Assembly: GCA_034003585.1 (NCBI GenBank)
Contig: JAVEYH010000146.1
Location: 1-7,703, forward strand
DNA from: JAPXSY01 sp034003585
GTDB lineage: Bacteria > Verrucomicrobiota > Kiritimatiellia > RFP12 > UBA1067
Reading direction: 5' to 3'
DNA length: 7,703 nt
The translations under genes and the position numbers were made by a program. Below, in pieces: positions 1-6,278 of the stretch; the first letter of the stretch is position 1, and each line of letters opens with the position of its first letter. The notes beneath the pieces are model-generated. The model saw nothing but the letters and a program-made list of their open reading frames with translations, was not told the DNA's origin and made no database searches.

Positions 1-1
1 T

Positions 2-142
2 TTTCCTCCGTTCCTGGTTAAATCTTTATCCATCGGTACGTTAGGAAGTGGACGAAAGCCGTTGTCCGTATCCTTCACAGGAACGGAGGCGAGCTATTAT
101 TCGGTTTTTCTGTTTACAGGTGTTTTGAAAGAGATCATATGA
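2..142 (+). CDS. Possible 3' end of an upstream gene (partial, unrecognised)
   Basis: One frame is open from the window edge for 46 codons and ends in TGA at 140-142. That stop overlaps the ATG of the methyltransferase in an ATGA junction, the same arrangement seen at the oxidoreductase/flippase boundary. The peptide ends in SVFLFTGVLKEII and is fairly hydrophobic near its end. I recognise no family. At this base composition an open stretch of this length is not rare by chance, so the support is mainly the junction. If real, the gene starts outside the window. If not, this is a 138-base intergenic leader. Confidence 0.35.
   Translation, partial: FPPFLVKSLSIGTLGSGRKPLSVSFTGTEASYYSVFLFTGVLKEII
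5..89. repeat. Perfect 12-bp inverted repeat with a 61-base spacer
   Basis: CCTCCGTTCCTG at 5-16 is the exact reverse complement of CAGGAACGGAGG at 78-89. The spacer holds a smaller possible stem, GAAGTGGAC (46-54) against GTCCG (65-69) and CTTC (73-76), so the transcript could fold as a nested hairpin. The element lies just upstream of the methyltransferase and may overlap the end of another gene. It could be a structured leader, a protein-binding site or the ends of a small repeat element; the sequence does not decide. Confidence 0.55.
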
Positions 143-1281
143 AAAAACAAGTCCAGAGCATAATTCGAAACCTTTCTAAGCATCGTTATCCCGAATGTTT
201 TGCACAATCTGTCATAAGGACAGTTTTCAAAATAAATCCTGATTGCTTGCGTTCGATGAGTACAGGTTGGCATAATGCATTTCAAATTCCGCTTGATACT
301 ACCGAAACTGTTGAAAAAATGTTGGATGAAGTCCCCTCGGAAGCAACACAACGTGAACGACGTTTTTTGTACCATTTTTTTAGCACAATGTGGAAGGGTG
401 AGAATGATGTCATAGAAATCGGGCCATATCTCGGAGGTACAACCCGTGCAATCGCCTTGGGCATGTGTGATAACCCGAACGCCTCAAGCGGTTCAAAATT
501 ATACACCTATGACCGTTTTCGTTGCTACCACGACCCGCAACATCTCATAAAGACTCTAAATCCGCTCGTTATGTCAGGCGCATTAAATCAGGCAGATTTG
601 GATGGCATGGGTGGGTCGGTGAATTTTTTGGAGATTTTTAAGAAAATCCATTCGGGGCATGATTACTTTCGTTGTGTATGTCCGATTGATCAAGGTGTAC
701 CTGATCGGCCAGCAGATGTGAGGGAGGCGGCCCCCCTTTTTAGGATAGGTGAAGACGTCTTGGCAGATGCAGTGTTTGTTGACGGCTGCAAAAGTTGGTA
801 TGGCACGAAGTATTTCATGTCCGAGGTGAGCAGGGTGTCGAGAACTGGTTCGTTTTTCATCTTTCAGGATTATGGTTGGTATACTTGTTTCTGGATTCCC
901 GCATTTGTTGAAACCTTTAAGGATTATTTTAAGCTATTAGGGTATGTGGACGCGACGTATGCATTCGTCCAAACCAAACCGCTAAATCGGAGCATTGTTG
1001 AAAAATATTTCCCCGACACCCCGAAAGATATGGGTGAAAAGGAAATAACGGTACTGTTTGATGCATTGATAAGCAAAGCGAAAAGGCGTTATGACTATTC
1101 GGCTGTCGTCCGCCATTCTCTTCAACAGGCCGGGGCCGTCGCTTATGTTGGAAACACGGAGTTGGCTAAAACCATGATCAAAGAACTAAAGAAAGACGCT
1201 AAAGCAACTCAATATAGGGCTCTCATAAATGCGGCGATGCGTAGTCCTACTTATACACCAGACGGTGAAATTCTTTTGTAA
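139..1281 (+). CDS. Class I SAM-dependent methyltransferase-like protein
   Basis: This 380-residue protein has a Rossmann-type methyltransferase core. Motif I is E93-I-G95-P-Y-L-G99-G100, the SAM-binding loop. D125 follows the next predicted strand (LYTYD). The segment DAVFVDGCKSWYGT (210-223) aligns with the FIDGDHSYEGV motif of Methyltransf_24-type enzymes, and SFFIFQDYG resembles the later strand and acidic residue. In this family the DGDH acidic/His pair often supports metal binding or catalysis; here it reads DGCK, so a metal-dependent O-methyltransferase mechanism is doubtful. About 100 C-terminal residues form an extra, probably helical region. The ATG start follows a weak purine-rich GAAAGAGA with short spacing. 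Context suggests it acts on a sugar or glycan precursor, but the substrate is unknown. Base composition is clearly more AT-rich than in later genes, which may mean separate acquisition. The fold call is fairly sure; the activity is not. Confidence 0.75.
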   Translation: MKKQVQSIIRNLSKHRYPECFAQSVIRTVFKINPDCLRSMSTGWHNAFQIPLDTTETVEKMLDEVPSEATQRERRFLYHFFSTMWKGENDVIEIGPYLGGTTRAIALGMCDNPNASSGSKLYTYDRFRCYHDPQHLIKTLNPLVMSGALNQADLDGMGGSVNFLEIFKKIHSGHDYFRCVCPIDQGVPDRPADVREAAPLFRIGEDVLADAVFVDGCKSWYGTKYFMSEVSRVSRTGSFFIFQDYGWYTCFWIPAFVETFKDYFKLLGYVDATYAFVQTKPLNRSIVEKYFPDTPKDMGEKEITVLFDALISKAKRRYDYSAVVRHSLQQAGAVAYVGNTELAKTMIKELKKDAKATQYRALINAAMRSPTYTPDGEILL

Positions 1282-3411
1282 GTGTTAAAAAGGATAGATG
1301 TGTTTGCTTTTTTTCCATATCTGGTCGCATTTGTTTTCATTGTGCCTTGCGTAATGTCCGCACCTGTTCTTCTTGAAGCCGAAAGCTTTCGGGAGAGGGG
1401 TGGGTGGGTGGTTGATTCGCAGTTTATGGATGTCATGGGATCGCCGTTTCTGCTTGCTCACGGGCTCGGTCACCCGGTGCAGCCCGCCCGTACAACGGTT
1501 ACGTTACCGAGAGTCGGGGCATACCGGGTTTACGTGCGAACACGGGATTGGGTTGTGCCGCACGGTCCGGGAAGATTTGCAGTTGCCGTGAATGACTGTC
1601 AGTTGCCGGTCACATTCGGAATTGGCGGCACCGGTGAGTGGGAATGGTGGAATGGCGGGACAGCGATCATCAGCAATACGACGTGCACGGTGTGTCTCAT
1701 TGATTTGAGCGGATTTGAGGGGAGATGCGACGCGATCCTGTTTATCCCCGACCAAGAGGCAGATAAGTATACGCCGCCTGTTTCAAATGATTTCGGCTGG
1801 CGTCGTAAACTGTTGGGCCTCGCACAATCCCCGCCGGTGGCCGGCTTGTATGATTTTGTCGTGTCAGGCGGCGGGTATGCAGGCATGTGCGCGGCAGTTG
1901 CTGCTGCTCGATTGGGGTTGAAAACGGTTTTGATTCAAAATCGGCCGGTGCTCGGCGGAAATGCGTCGAGTGAGATTCGTGTTTGCCCGATCGGGAAACC
2001 CGGTCTGCCACCGTTCCCGCGTAACTCTGATGTTTTGTACGAAATTTACAAGCTTTCAAATGTCAAGCTTGATCCCCAAAGCTATCAGCGCCCCCCGCCC
2101 GATGAGGAGGCGTTGGAGAAGTGGATCCGGAATGAGAAAAATCTGAAACTGTTTCTGAATTATCATGTATATGCGGTTGTTACAAACGGAGCACGGATTG
2201 TTTCCGTTGTGGCGCGCCATACTGAGAACTCCGACGAGCTTCAATTTGACGGACGTTTTTTTGCTGACTGCACAGGGGATGCCACGGTCGGTTTTTTAGC
2301 TGGGGCCGATTATCGGGCAGGATCTGAGAGTCGGGAAGAGACGGGCGAACTCCTTGCGGCACCGGAGGGAAAGCGTAAATACCTTGGAGCTACCAATTAT
2401 TGGAAAACACGGTGGGCTGACAGGGAGGTTCCTTTCCCTGAATGCTCCTGGGCTTTGACGATTAACGAAGAATCCTTGCATGTGTCGGCGATTGGGTTTG
2501 ATCCAGATGCGCAAACGAAAGAGCCGTATGCCGTCTATTGGAACTGGGAAAGCGGCTTTGAACAAGATCAGATCTTTGAGGCGGAGAAGATTCGTGATCA
2601 TAATTTCCGTGCTATGTTTGGTGCTTGGGACTTTTTAAAGAACAGAAGTGTCCAGAAAGAGCGTTATCGCAAGGCGGAACTTTGTTGGGCGGCTTATATC
2701 ACGGGGAAACGGGAGTCGCGCCGATTGATGGGGGATTATATTCTCACACAGGATGACCTGACACAGCATCGCCTTTACGAGGATGGATGCGTAACGACAA
2801 CATGGTATTTGGATATGCATTTTCCGCATCCGGATAACGCACGCTTCTTCCCGGGGCAAGAGTTCCGGTCGGCGGCTTATGATGATCCGGATATCAAGAG
2901 ACTGTTGCCAGAGTCCCCGAATGAGATGATTCGGATCAAGCCCTATCCGATTCCCTTCCGATGTTTTTATTCCCGTAATATCGAGAACCTTTTTATGGCT
3001 GGTAGGAATATGAGCGGCACACATGTGGCCTTGGCTTCGCCGCGGGTCATGAACACGACTGCGCAGATGGGTGCGGTTATAGGACGGGCAGCTTATCTAT
3101 GTGTAAAAATGGAGTGTTCACCGCGTGAATTAGCTGCTAATCATTTTGGAAAACTGAAAAGCTTGCTGTCCGATCCAGGTGAGCAAACCGGGCTATCCAT
3201 TGCTGGCGAGAGGATGTTGCAGGGACGGGATTCGATGTTGGGCGAAATCAAATGGCAAATCCGTAAGTATACCGGCATGCCGGTCCGGCGGGTGGCAATT
3301 TATGGTGCCAGTGCTCTGGGCGTTGCCCTGTTATTAGCGATGGGGTGGCGGAGTCGGGCGAACGCTCAACGCTTAACATTCAATACGCAACGCTCAAAGC
3401 AGGGACTATGA
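1282..3411 (+). CDS. Exported FAD-dependent oxidoreductase with CBM-like N-terminus and C-terminal membrane anchor
   Basis: The protein has 709 residues. Residues 1-27 look like a signal peptide: K3-R4, then a hydrophobic stretch ending MSA. Residues about 28-155 resemble a beta-sandwich carbohydrate-binding-like module (LLEAESF, then GAYRVYVRTRDW). The FAD domain starts at Y190 with the dinucleotide motif G196-G-G198-Y-A-G201, followed by RPVLGGNASSEIRV (221-234), typical of the FAD_oxidored family (PF12831). The late flavin motif NLFMAGRNMSGTHVA is at 569-583. Residues 671-689 form a likely transmembrane helix flanked by RR and RSR, so a periplasmic domain anchored to the inner membrane is predicted. 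The last residues (694-705) are encoded by a heptamer repeat. The GTG start abuts the upstream stop codon. A GTG at 1300 has a better ribosome site (AAAAAGGA) but would lose the positively charged signal-peptide start. The substrate is unknown, perhaps a sugar. Confidence 0.85.
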   Translation: MLKRIDVFAFFPYLVAFVFIVPCVMSAPVLLEAESFRERGGWVVDSQFMDVMGSPFLLAHGLGHPVQPARTTVTLPRVGAYRVYVRTRDWVVPHGPGRFAVAVNDCQLPVTFGIGGTGEWEWWNGGTAIISNTTCTVCLIDLSGFEGRCDAILFIPDQEADKYTPPVSNDFGWRRKLLGLAQSPPVAGLYDFVVSGGGYAGMCAAVAAARLGLKTVLIQNRPVLGGNASSEIRVCPIGKPGLPPFPRNSDVLYEIYKLSNVKLDPQSYQRPPPDEEALEKWIRNEKNLKLFLNYHVYAVVTNGARIVSVVARHTENSDELQFDGRFFADCTGDATVGFLAGADYRAGSESREETGELLAAPEGKRKYLGATNYWKTRWADREVPFPECSWALTINEESLHVSAIGFDPDAQTKEPYAVYWNWESGFEQDQIFEAEKIRDHNFRAMFGAWDFLKNRSVQKERYRKAELCWAAYITGKRESRRLMGDYILTQDDLTQHRLYEDGCVTTTWYLDMHFPHPDNARFFPGQEFRSAAYDDPDIKRLLPESPNEMIRIKPYPIPFRCFYSRNIENLFMAGRNMSGTHVALASPRVMNTTAQMGAVIGRAAYLCVKMECSPRELAANHFGKLKSLLSDPGEQTGLSIAGERMLQGRDSMLGEIKWQIRKYTGMPVRRVAIYGASALGVALLLAMGWRSRANAQRLTFNTQRSKQGL
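1286..1294 (+). promoter_or_regulatory. Ribosome-binding-like site inside the oxidoreductase start region
   Basis: TAAAAAGGA lies 5 bases before an in-frame GTG at 1300. It would support a start six codons later than the one annotated. I kept the earlier GTG at 1282 because K3 and R4 give a normal signal-peptide n-region and because translation can re-initiate directly after the upstream TAA. Confidence 0.3.
3361..3395. repeat. Degenerate heptamer array, five units of AACGCTC type
   Basis: Five consecutive 7-base units can be read: AACGCTC, AACGCTT, AACATTC, AATACGC, AACGCTC. The first and last match the consensus exactly and the middle three have diverged. The array supplies the last codons of the oxidoreductase (NAQRLTFNTQRS) and ends 12 bases before the flippase ATG. 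It has the same unit, unit number and orientation as the perfect array at 5753-5787. Confidence 0.85.
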
Positions 3412-4979
3412 GAGCCTCCTCGCGTATTTTGCTGAACACGGGGGGCACCTATGCTAGGAGTTTGCTTGTTCTTGCGTTGGGCCTGTTCAGTACCCGCTGG
3501 GTGTTGCAAGGACTTGGGGCTGTCGATTTCGGACTGTTCGGCGTGGTGGGATCCATCACGGTGTTCATCACGTTTCTTAATGCGGTGATGGCGACCAGCG
3601 CCTCCCGGCATCTCTCCTTTGCCATGGGCCAATGCCGAGCGGCGGAAAGTTGCGCGTACGACGAGTTGCGCGCTTGGTTCAACGCTTCGCTTTCCATTCA
3701 CGCGTTGGTGCCCGCAATCCTTGTTTTGGTCGGGTATCCGTTGGGCGTATGGATGGTCAGGAATTGGCTGGTGATCCCGCCTGAGCGGTTGGCGAGTTGC
3801 GTCTGGGTCTTCCGCCTCTCCGTCTTTTCTGCCTTCATCTCCATGACACTTGTACCCTTTCGGGCTGTTTATGTGGCGCGGCAGCGAATCGCGGAACAAG
3901 CGGTGTATGAGTCCATCGGCACCGTGTTGAATTTCTTCTTCGCCTGGACCCTGCTGCGTTATGCAGGTGATAGATTGGTTTATTATGCCTGCTACAGTGT
4001 CGGTGTCGGTCTCTTGTCTGCGCTGATTTATGTGACACGTGCCTGGATCTCGTTCCCTGAAACACGGCTGTGCTTTAGGCAGTGGTGGGATAGGCGCAAA
4101 ATCAAAGAATTGTCGGATTTTGCGGCATGGAATTTTTTCGGGGCATTGGGCTGGTTGGGCTGTAGCCAAGGCGTTGCTTTGATCGGGAACAAGTTTTTCG
4201 GACCTCTGGTCAATGCGGCGTTGAATGTCGGAACGCAGGTGTCCGGGCAGGTTACAGCGCTAACAAACGCATTGACAACGGCATTGAATCCAGAAATTGT
4301 CGCCACAGAGGGTGCTGGAGATCGACAGCGTGTGATGAGACTCGCTTTCAGTTCGTGCCGTCTTGCCTCTCTGCTCAATCTATTGTTCATGCTGCCGCTG
4401 GCCTTTGAGATGGAATTCGTCCTGAGCCTTTGGTTGAGAACTCCGCCGGCGGGTGCCGTGCTCTTTTGCCGCATAGCTCTTCTTGCGGCATTTTTCAATT
4501 CGATCTCGGTGGGACATGCGGTAGCCCTGGCGGCAGGGGGACGTATACGCGGTTTCCAATTGACGGTTGGGTTCCTCATGCTGATGGCTGTGCCTCTCGC
4601 TTGGTTGGGATGCAAGGCGGGGTTCCCTGCGTGGGTGGTGCCCGGATCATCGGCTATTGCGGTAGGCATGTGCTCGTTGGGTAGGGTCTGGTGGGCAAGG
4701 ATTCAGGTAGGTATGCCGGTTTGGTCATGGGTGCGTGAGGTACTTTTGCCGGTGCTGTTCTTGTGTCTGCTTACCGGAGCGGCGCTTGCGGCACTCTTAC
4801 GTTTTCTCCCCCCCTCGGTCATGCGCTTGATGCTGATTTCCGGAACGGGAGGAGGGATGGTTATAGCTTGCGCGCTGCTTTTCGTGCTCTCCGTTCAGGA
4901 GCGGATGCAGGTACGCGCGATCCTGATCCGTACTTTGCAGAAGTTATTGCCCAGAACGTTGTCGCGAGTTTTGCCCTGA
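3408..4979 (+). CDS. Wzx-like polysaccharide flippase (MVF/MATE-like superfamily)
   Basis: This 523-residue, very hydrophobic protein has about 12 to 14 predicted membrane helices. The N-terminal pattern NTGGTYARSLLVLALGLF, then STRWVLQGLGAVDFGLFGVV and a SASRHLSF segment, is typical of bacterial lipid-linked oligosaccharide flippases (PST/Wzx). These move undecaprenyl-linked repeat units from the cytoplasmic to the periplasmic face of the inner membrane. The middle segment NFFGALGWLGCSQGVALIGNKFFG and NALTTALNPEI also fit this family. I chose the ATG at 3408, which overlaps the previous stop as ATGA and sits after AGGGA. An in-frame GTG at 3345 would add 21 residues that come mostly from the heptamer repeat and are not flippase-like. 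It sits beside glycan-modifying genes, supporting the role. The transported glycan is unknown. Confidence 0.88.
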   Translation: MRASSRILLNTGGTYARSLLVLALGLFSTRWVLQGLGAVDFGLFGVVGSITVFITFLNAVMATSASRHLSFAMGQCRAAESCAYDELRAWFNASLSIHALVPAILVLVGYPLGVWMVRNWLVIPPERLASCVWVFRLSVFSAFISMTLVPFRAVYVARQRIAEQAVYESIGTVLNFFFAWTLLRYAGDRLVYYACYSVGVGLLSALIYVTRAWISFPETRLCFRQWWDRRKIKELSDFAAWNFFGALGWLGCSQGVALIGNKFFGPLVNAALNVGTQVSGQVTALTNALTTALNPEIVATEGAGDRQRVMRLAFSSCRLASLLNLLFMLPLAFEMEFVLSLWLRTPPAGAVLFCRIALLAAFFNSISVGHAVALAAGGRIRGFQLTVGFLMLMAVPLAWLGCKAGFPAWVVPGSSAIAVGMCSLGRVWWARIQVGMPVWSWVREVLLPVLFLCLLTGAALAALLRFLPPSVMRLMLISGTGGGMVIACALLFVLSVQERMQVRAILIRTLQKLLPRTLSRVLP

Positions 4980-4988
4980 TTATTGTGG

Positions 4989-4995
4989 TAAGGGA
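4989..4995 (+). promoter_or_regulatory. Ribosome binding site that fixes a TTG start
   Basis: TAAGGGA lies five bases before the TTG at 5001. The ATG at 4996 is followed at once by ATT TGA and encodes nothing. The next in-frame candidate is GTG at 5007, with a less good spacing of 11 bases. The TTG is therefore the best start for the FGE-like gene. Confidence 0.6.
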
Positions 4996-5000
4996 ATGAT

Positions 5001-6178
5001 TTGAAGGTGTACTCCGATATTGATTGGTGCTCGGTTGGGGATGTGAGCAATCCCCCCCTGCAGGACGGTCGCGGGGCAGTTGGTTATCCCTTTGAGATCG
5101 CGAAGGTTCCGGTTACGAACAGACAGTATTGTGTATTCTTAAATTCGCTGCCTGTGGGGGAAAGTGAAGGGCTTTTTTCGAACGGCATGGCGGATCATTT
5201 TTTTGGCGGGATTCTTAGAAATGATACCAACGCCGAGCGATTCCAACCTAAAAAGGGGTTCGAAAACAAGCCGGTTGTTTTTGTCTCATGGCTCGATGCT
5301 CGCCGATATGCCGACTGGCTGTGCGGTCAGGATACGGAATGGGCGTACCGTCTGCCGACAGCGGATGAGTGGTTCAAGGCTGCGGCCTTTCATAGTACGC
5401 GGGGGTGGACCAAATATCTGACCGGCAACAATGAGAGGCCCTCGCAGGATCCCGACCAGAAGAACTCTGCCAACTATTATGATTTTCGCTTGGGCTGGGC
5501 GTTGCCCGCACCGCATCTGGCAGATGTGGATCTCTATCGGCAGGCCGGCCCTTACGGGACTTTCGGTCAGGCTGGCAACTGCGCTGAATGGGTGGATGCC
5601 GCCATGCCGAACGGCTGGAAATTGGCGTTGGGAGGATCTCTCTTCAGGCCCATTGAGAGTCTGCTCGTCACATCAACGGAGGGTGACGCGCCGGAAAAAA
5701 GGCTCTCAACGTTCGGATTTCGGCTTGTGCGGGTGAAGAAAGACGGGGGAGGAACGCTCAACGCTCAACGCTCAACGCTCAACGCTCAAGTGATAGGTAG
5801 GGGGGACGGTTCGCCGAACTGTCCGCGGACGCCTCGGGGAGACGTCCCTACCGGTACTGCGGTCAGGCGTGGCACGGGCATCTTGACCGTGTTTCATGGA
5901 CGGGACGCCCATGCCACGAGGGGTTCTGCAGATTATGTCGTGATCGATCACCCCTTTAATCCGCCAGACACGCTTTTTGGGAGGCATGGGCGAGTCGACT
6001 ACGTCTTTGAGATGGCTCGCCACGCTGTGACGAATCGAGACTACGCGACATTCTTGAACGCGGTGGCGTCCAGAAACGATCCTTTCGGGTTGTTTCACAA
6101 AGACATGGAGACGGGGGTGTTGGGCGGGATTGTGCGCACGAGCCGGTCCGGAGCATGGTTTTACGAGGCCAAGCCGGG
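5001..6178 (+). CDS. Tandem FGE-like (SUMF1/FGE-sulfatase fold) protein, 3' end lost in the assembly gap
   Basis: Two copies of the formylglycine-generating-enzyme-like fold are visible. Domain 1 (about 9-245) is complete: VTNRQY (38-43), RLPTADEW (117-124), GNCAEWV (192-198), GGS (211-213) and GFRLVRV (239-245). Domain 2 begins about residue 311 (DYVVIDHPFNPPD) with VTNRDYATFLNA and is cut by the gap at 393. True FGE enzymes carry two active-site cysteines shortly after GGS; none occurs between G211 and R241. Domain 1 is therefore unlikely to make formylglycine and may instead bind a ligand, as other proteins of this C-type-lectin-like fold do. Residues 251-306 between the domains are encoded by three repeat elements in frame. 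No signal peptide is seen, so a cytoplasmic location is likely. Alternatively domain 2 was a separate gene with a start such as GTG at 5940. The role in the cluster is unknown. Confidence 0.8.
5753..5787. repeat. Perfect heptamer array, five units of AACGCTC
   Basis: Five exact copies of AACGCTC run head to tail. Because 7 is not a multiple of 3, three units make 21 bases and every forward frame encodes the same circular heptapeptide, TLNAQRS. On the opposite strand the same array contains TGA in every frame. Here it is read forward within the FGE-like gene, just after domain 1 ends. Confidence 0.95.
5796..5852. repeat. Palindromic repeat element (GGTAGGG...CCCTACC ends)
   Basis: The element is bounded by GGTAGGG (5796-5802) and its reverse complement CCCTACC (5846-5852). 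Inside, 5804-5812 pairs with 5816-5824 (nine pairs, one G-T) around a 3-base loop, and GTCCGCGGAC (5821-5830) is a perfect palindrome. It is read in frame as GDGSPNCPRTPRGDVPT. I recall similar peptides and DNA as dispersed repeats in Verrucomicrobia and Kiritimatiellota genomes; this was not searched. Confidence 0.7.
5868..5918. repeat. Palindromic repeat element of the HGRDAHAT type
   Basis: CGTGGCACGGGC (5868-5879) faces GCCCATGCCACG (5907-5918), a 12-base inverted repeat with one G-T type mismatch. Within it CCGTG (5888-5892) and CATGG (5895-5899) form a small inner stem. Forward translation gives HGRDAHAT and the reverse strand gives HGQDARAT, so the element encodes nearly the same peptide both ways. 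Such HGxDAxAT peptides are, from memory, common repeat-derived stretches in proteins of PVC-group bacteria. Confidence 0.75.
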
Positions 6179-6278
6179 NNNNNNNNNNNNNNNNNNNNNN
6201 NNNNNNNNNNNNNNNNNNNNNNNNNNNNNNNNNNNNNNNNNNNNNNNNNNNNNNNNNNNNNNNNNNNNNNNNNNNNNN
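6179..6278. other. Assembly gap, exactly 100 N
   Basis: Exactly 100 undetermined bases separate two contigs. A run of this round length is a conventional placeholder for a gap of unknown size. The reading frame happens to stay open through it, which produces a false 803-codon fusion of the FGE-like and pyruvyl transferase genes. What should be missing is the rest of FGE domain 2 (about 150 residues if complete) and the first 10 to 20 residues of the pyruvyl transferase. Confidence 0.97.

Noticed and set aside
74..100. Promoter-like TTCACA (74-79) and TATTAT (95-100)
   Set aside because: Each box matches consensus at five of six positions, but the spacer is only 15 bases and the region may be coding. 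It is too weak to annotate.
3345..3407. Upstream GTG start for the flippase, adding 21 residues
   Set aside because: The added residues (STLNIQYATL and neighbours) come from the heptamer repeat. The family-like sequence begins at the ATG at 3408, which has AGGGA before it and an ATGA overlap.
3366..4169. 267-codon open frame on the minus strand
   Set aside because: It lies opposite the flippase, its composition is that of an antisense shadow (rich in Arg, His, Gln and Pro), and it has no recognisable domain.
4028..4669. 213-codon open frame on the minus strand
   Set aside because: It is also antisense to the flippase, with no motif or ribosome site. The forward frame explains this sequence.
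5753..5787. CRISPR-like or direct-repeat array
   Set aside because: The units are 7 bases long and contiguous, with no spacers, so this is a tandem heptamer repeat.
5804..5824. Nine-pair hairpin as a transcription terminator
   Set aside because: No T-run follows it, it lies within an open coding frame, and the stem is part of a longer palindromic repeat element.
5940..6178. Separate gene for FGE domain 2 starting at GTG 5940
   Set aside because: Similarity to domain 1 begins before this codon (DYVV against DWCS), no good ribosome site precedes it, and the frame is open from domain 1. It remains possible but is not preferred.
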